Below, piece after piece: positions 4,791 through 6,068 of a DNA stretch of 6,068 bases (positions within the stretch are counted from its first letter, which is position 1; the number at the start of each line of letters is the position of its first letter). The position numbers were made by a program, and so were the translations under genes. Source of the DNA: Chloroflexota bacterium (GTDB lineage: Bacteria > Chloroflexota > Anaerolineae > Anaerolineales > Anaerolineaceae); contig DSBE01000420.1 of NCBI GenBank assembly GCA_011053085.1, forward strand, positions 1 to 6,068, given 5' to 3'. The notes beneath the pieces were generated by a model. It was not told the DNA's origin. It saw only the letters and a list, made by a program, of their open reading frames with translations, and did no database searches.

Positions 4791-5690
4791 TCAGGCGAGT
4801 AAAAACAGCACCGCCACCCCCGACAGCGACAGCAGCGTGCCCAGCACCGCCCGCCCCGTGATACGTTCTTTGTATAAATAATGCGCCACCGGCAGCATGA
4901 TCACCGGTGCCAGCGCCTGCAGCGTGGAAGCAATGCCCACATCTGTGAACTTCAACCCGGTCAATGACAGCCAGATGCCCAGAAACGGCCCCGCCAGCGA
5001 ACCCAGTGCGATCAGCAGCAGCGCACGGCGGTCATCTTTCACGGCGGTCACGGTCTTTTTTACCTTGCCGGTCAGCAGCGCCAGCAGCCAGAACACCAAC
5101 GTGGCGACCACCGCGCGGATCAGGGTGCCGGTCAGGGCGGGAAACTCACCGCCAATGCCGTGCCGCGCCAACAGCATGCCGGCAGACTGCCCCAGCGCCC
5201 CCAGCAGGCAAAAGAACAGTCCCTTCGAGAAATTTTTACGGTCCTTCGCCAGCACATCATTCTCATCTTCTTTTTCAGAAAGCACCAGGAAGATGCCCCC
5301 CACTGTCACCGCGATGCCGATATAGGCATAAATCGTCAGCACTTCGCTGAAGAATAACCACGCCAGCAAGGTGTTCAACACCGGTACACCGGCGATGATC
5401 AGCATGGCGCGGCGCGGGCCGATCCACAGGAAAGATTGGAACAGGAAGATATCGCCCAGCGCCAACCCGAACAAGCCCGACAAACCCAGCCACAACCAGC
5501 GTTCTGGTGCCGCGCTGAGCGGGATCAACTCGCCGAACAGCAGCCAGTTGACCAGCGCCAGCAGCACCAACCCGAACACCATACGCACGCGGTTGACAAC
5601 CATCGAGCCGACACGTTTGCCGCCTTCGGTGAAGAACAGGGCACTCAAAACCCAGCAGATCGATGTTAGCAGTGACGCAATTTCTCCCAT
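4791..5690 (-). CDS. EamA/DMT-superfamily permease, ten membrane helices
   Basis: A 299-residue integral membrane protein made of two EamA repeats, about residues 3-138 and 156-299. Ten hydrophobic helices are visible, at about 4-21, 33-52, 65-84, 86-105, 107-138 (two helices), 157-176, 187-207, 224-245, 250-272 and 281-298. A charged loop (EKEDENDVLAKDRKNFSK, 139-156) separates the halves. The SEVLTIYAYIGIAVTVGGIFLVL and KERITGRAVLGTLLSLSGVAVLFL stretches at the ends of the two halves are the mirrored signature of the family. Relatives export or import amino acids, nucleotides or other metabolites; the substrate cannot be told. The chosen start is the ATG at 5690, because GAGGAG lies nine bases upstream. 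An ATG 13 codons further up (5729) is in frame but has no ribosome binding site and would add a charged, Cys-rich tail. Confidence 0.88.
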   Translation of the reverse strand: MGEIASLLTSICWVLSALFFTEGGKRVGSMVVNRVRMVFGLVLLALVNWLLFGELIPLSAAPERWLWLGLSGLFGLALGDIFLFQSFLWIGPRRAMLIIAGVPVLNTLLAWLFFSEVLTIYAYIGIAVTVGGIFLVLSEKEDENDVLAKDRKNFSKGLFFCLLGALGQSAGMLLARHGIGGEFPALTGTLIRAVVATLVFWLLALLTGKVKKTVTAVKDDRRALLLIALGSLAGPFLGIWLSLTGLKFTDVGIASTLQALAPVIMLPVAHYLYKERITGRAVLGTLLSLSGVAVLFLLA

Positions 5691-5699
5691 GGCAGCATG

Positions 5700-5705
5700 C
5701 TCCTC
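5700..5705 (-). promoter_or_regulatory. Shine-Dalgarno of the permease gene
   Basis: GAGGAG on the minus strand, nine bases before the ATG at 5690; it favours this start over the upstream in-frame ATG. Confidence 0.65.
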
Positions 5706-5719
5706 GCAGAATCCGCAGA

Positions 5720-5749
5720 ATGATACCACAGGTCACCGGATAATGACAC
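5720..5749 (-). promoter_or_regulatory. Possible permease promoter overlapping the hairpin foot
   Basis: On the minus strand GTGTCA (5744-5749) and TATCAT (5720-5725) are 18 bases apart, with four and five of six matches. Transcription would begin near 5713. If so, the upstream in-frame ATG at 5729 would not be in the mRNA. The -35 box overlaps the base of the inverted repeat at 5746-5780. Confidence 0.35.
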
Positions 5750-5786
5750 CGCCTGACGGTATTCCTCCATCAGGCGGTGTTTTTTT
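5746..5786 (+). terminator. Strong intrinsic-terminator hairpin in plus orientation
   Basis: ACACCGCCTGA (5746-5756) is exactly complementary to TCAGGCGGTGT (5770-5780), an 11-bp GC-rich stem that GG/CC pairs extend after one mismatch, and a run of T follows directly to 5786. This is a textbook intrinsic terminator for plus-strand transcription. No matching T-run exists on the minus strand, yet both adjacent genes are on the minus strand. Confidence 0.75.
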
Positions 5787-5801
5787 CATTTGCTGCCCGG
5801 T

Positions 5802-6068
5802 TCAATCCTCATGCAGCACACCGTGATGCACATAGGCATGGATCTCTTCGATGGTCAGCCCTTTCATGCCCAACTTTTCAATGGTACGCCCGCGCCGCCA
5901 GTAATCGGTGCCGTGGATGATGCACGCCATTCGGATCAGGCTGTCCATGCCGCGCACCGACACCCCGTAAGACTCCCCCAGCGAGGCGATCGGCACCAGG
6001 CTCATGGGCACATCTTCAAAGATATAGCGGTGGTTAAGCGTGCCCGGCGCTTTGATGCCCATATAGCC
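5802..6068 (-). CDS. NAD/NADP octopine/nopaline (opine) dehydrogenase family protein, C-terminal end
   Basis: The last 88 residues of a protein whose start is beyond the right window edge; the frame stays open to base 6068. The visible part begins GYMGIKAPGTLNHRYIFEDVP and continues LVPIASLGESYGV, MDSLIRMACIIHGTDYWRRGRTIEKLGMKGLTIEEIHAYV. This matches the C-terminal catalytic domain of the opine dehydrogenase family, whose members join an amino acid and a 2-oxo acid by NAD(P)H-dependent reductive condensation or the reverse. R14 and D19 of the visible part have the same five-residue spacing as the Arg/Asp active-site pair I recall from the Arthrobacter enzyme. In many bacteria such genes are annotated only as family members, so the substrate is open. 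The stop is TGA at 5802-5804; no minus-strand terminator is obvious downstream. The Rossmann domain cannot be checked here. Confidence 0.82.
   Translation of the reverse strand, partial: GYMGIKAPGTLNHRYIFEDVPMSLVPIASLGESYGVSVRGMDSLIRMACIIHGTDYWRRGRTIEKLGMKGLTIEEIHAYVHHGVLHED

Noticed and set aside
4897..5350. Plus-strand Ser/Pro/Arg-rich ORFs opposite the permease gene
   Set aside because: They are typical antisense shadows of a membrane-protein gene.

Overview
The window looks like ordinary chromosomal DNA from a moderately GC-rich bacterium. The gene set (short TrmO-family protein, divergent 'THEPTF' Nif3-like protein, opine-dehydrogenase-family protein, PAPS-type sulfotransferase) reminds me of Chloroflexota/Anaerolineae, but that is an impression from protein resemblance, not a database result. 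One block at the left edge (2 to about 600) is clearly AT-richer than the rest and carries the end of a PmeII-like restriction endonuclease, which suggests acquired DNA.

Layout: (a) 2-571, + strand, 3' part of a PmeII-family restriction enzyme; (b) 574-1383, + strand, sulfotransferase whose first nine codons still have the AT-rich style of the block before it; (c) 1393-3167, - strand, a tight three-gene run read LRR protein > HIT-family hydrolase > Nif3-like metal protein, with gaps of 25 and 31 nt; (d) 3168-3278, a divergent promoter region; (e) 3279-3725, + strand, TrmO-family methyltransferase; (f) 3726-4030, a 305-nt non-coding stretch full of perfect inverted repeats, which is the least explained part of the window; (g) 4031-4741, - strand, P-loop ATP-binding protein; (h) 4791-5690, - strand, ten-helix EamA/DMT-type permease; (i) a strong hairpin plus T-tract at 5746-5786 that points opposite to both neighbouring genes; (j) 5802-6068, - strand, C-terminal end of an octopine/nopaline-dehydrogenase-family protein cut by the window edge.

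The genes do not make one recognisable pathway. The LRR-HIT-Nif3 run is probably one transcript, perhaps started by a leaderless promoter, because a TAGAAT box sits exactly six bases before the LRR start codon and there is no ribosome binding site. The permease and P-loop genes may be co-transcribed (49-nt gap), although the P-loop gene also has a possible -10 box of its own.

No tRNA, rRNA, CRISPR array, transposase or complete insertion sequence was seen. The best candidate for something undescribed is the structured element at about 3747-3990: a possible promoter, several hairpins, a tiny ORF with a strong but sequestered Shine-Dalgarno, and a T-rich end. It could equally be a decayed palindromic repeat cluster.
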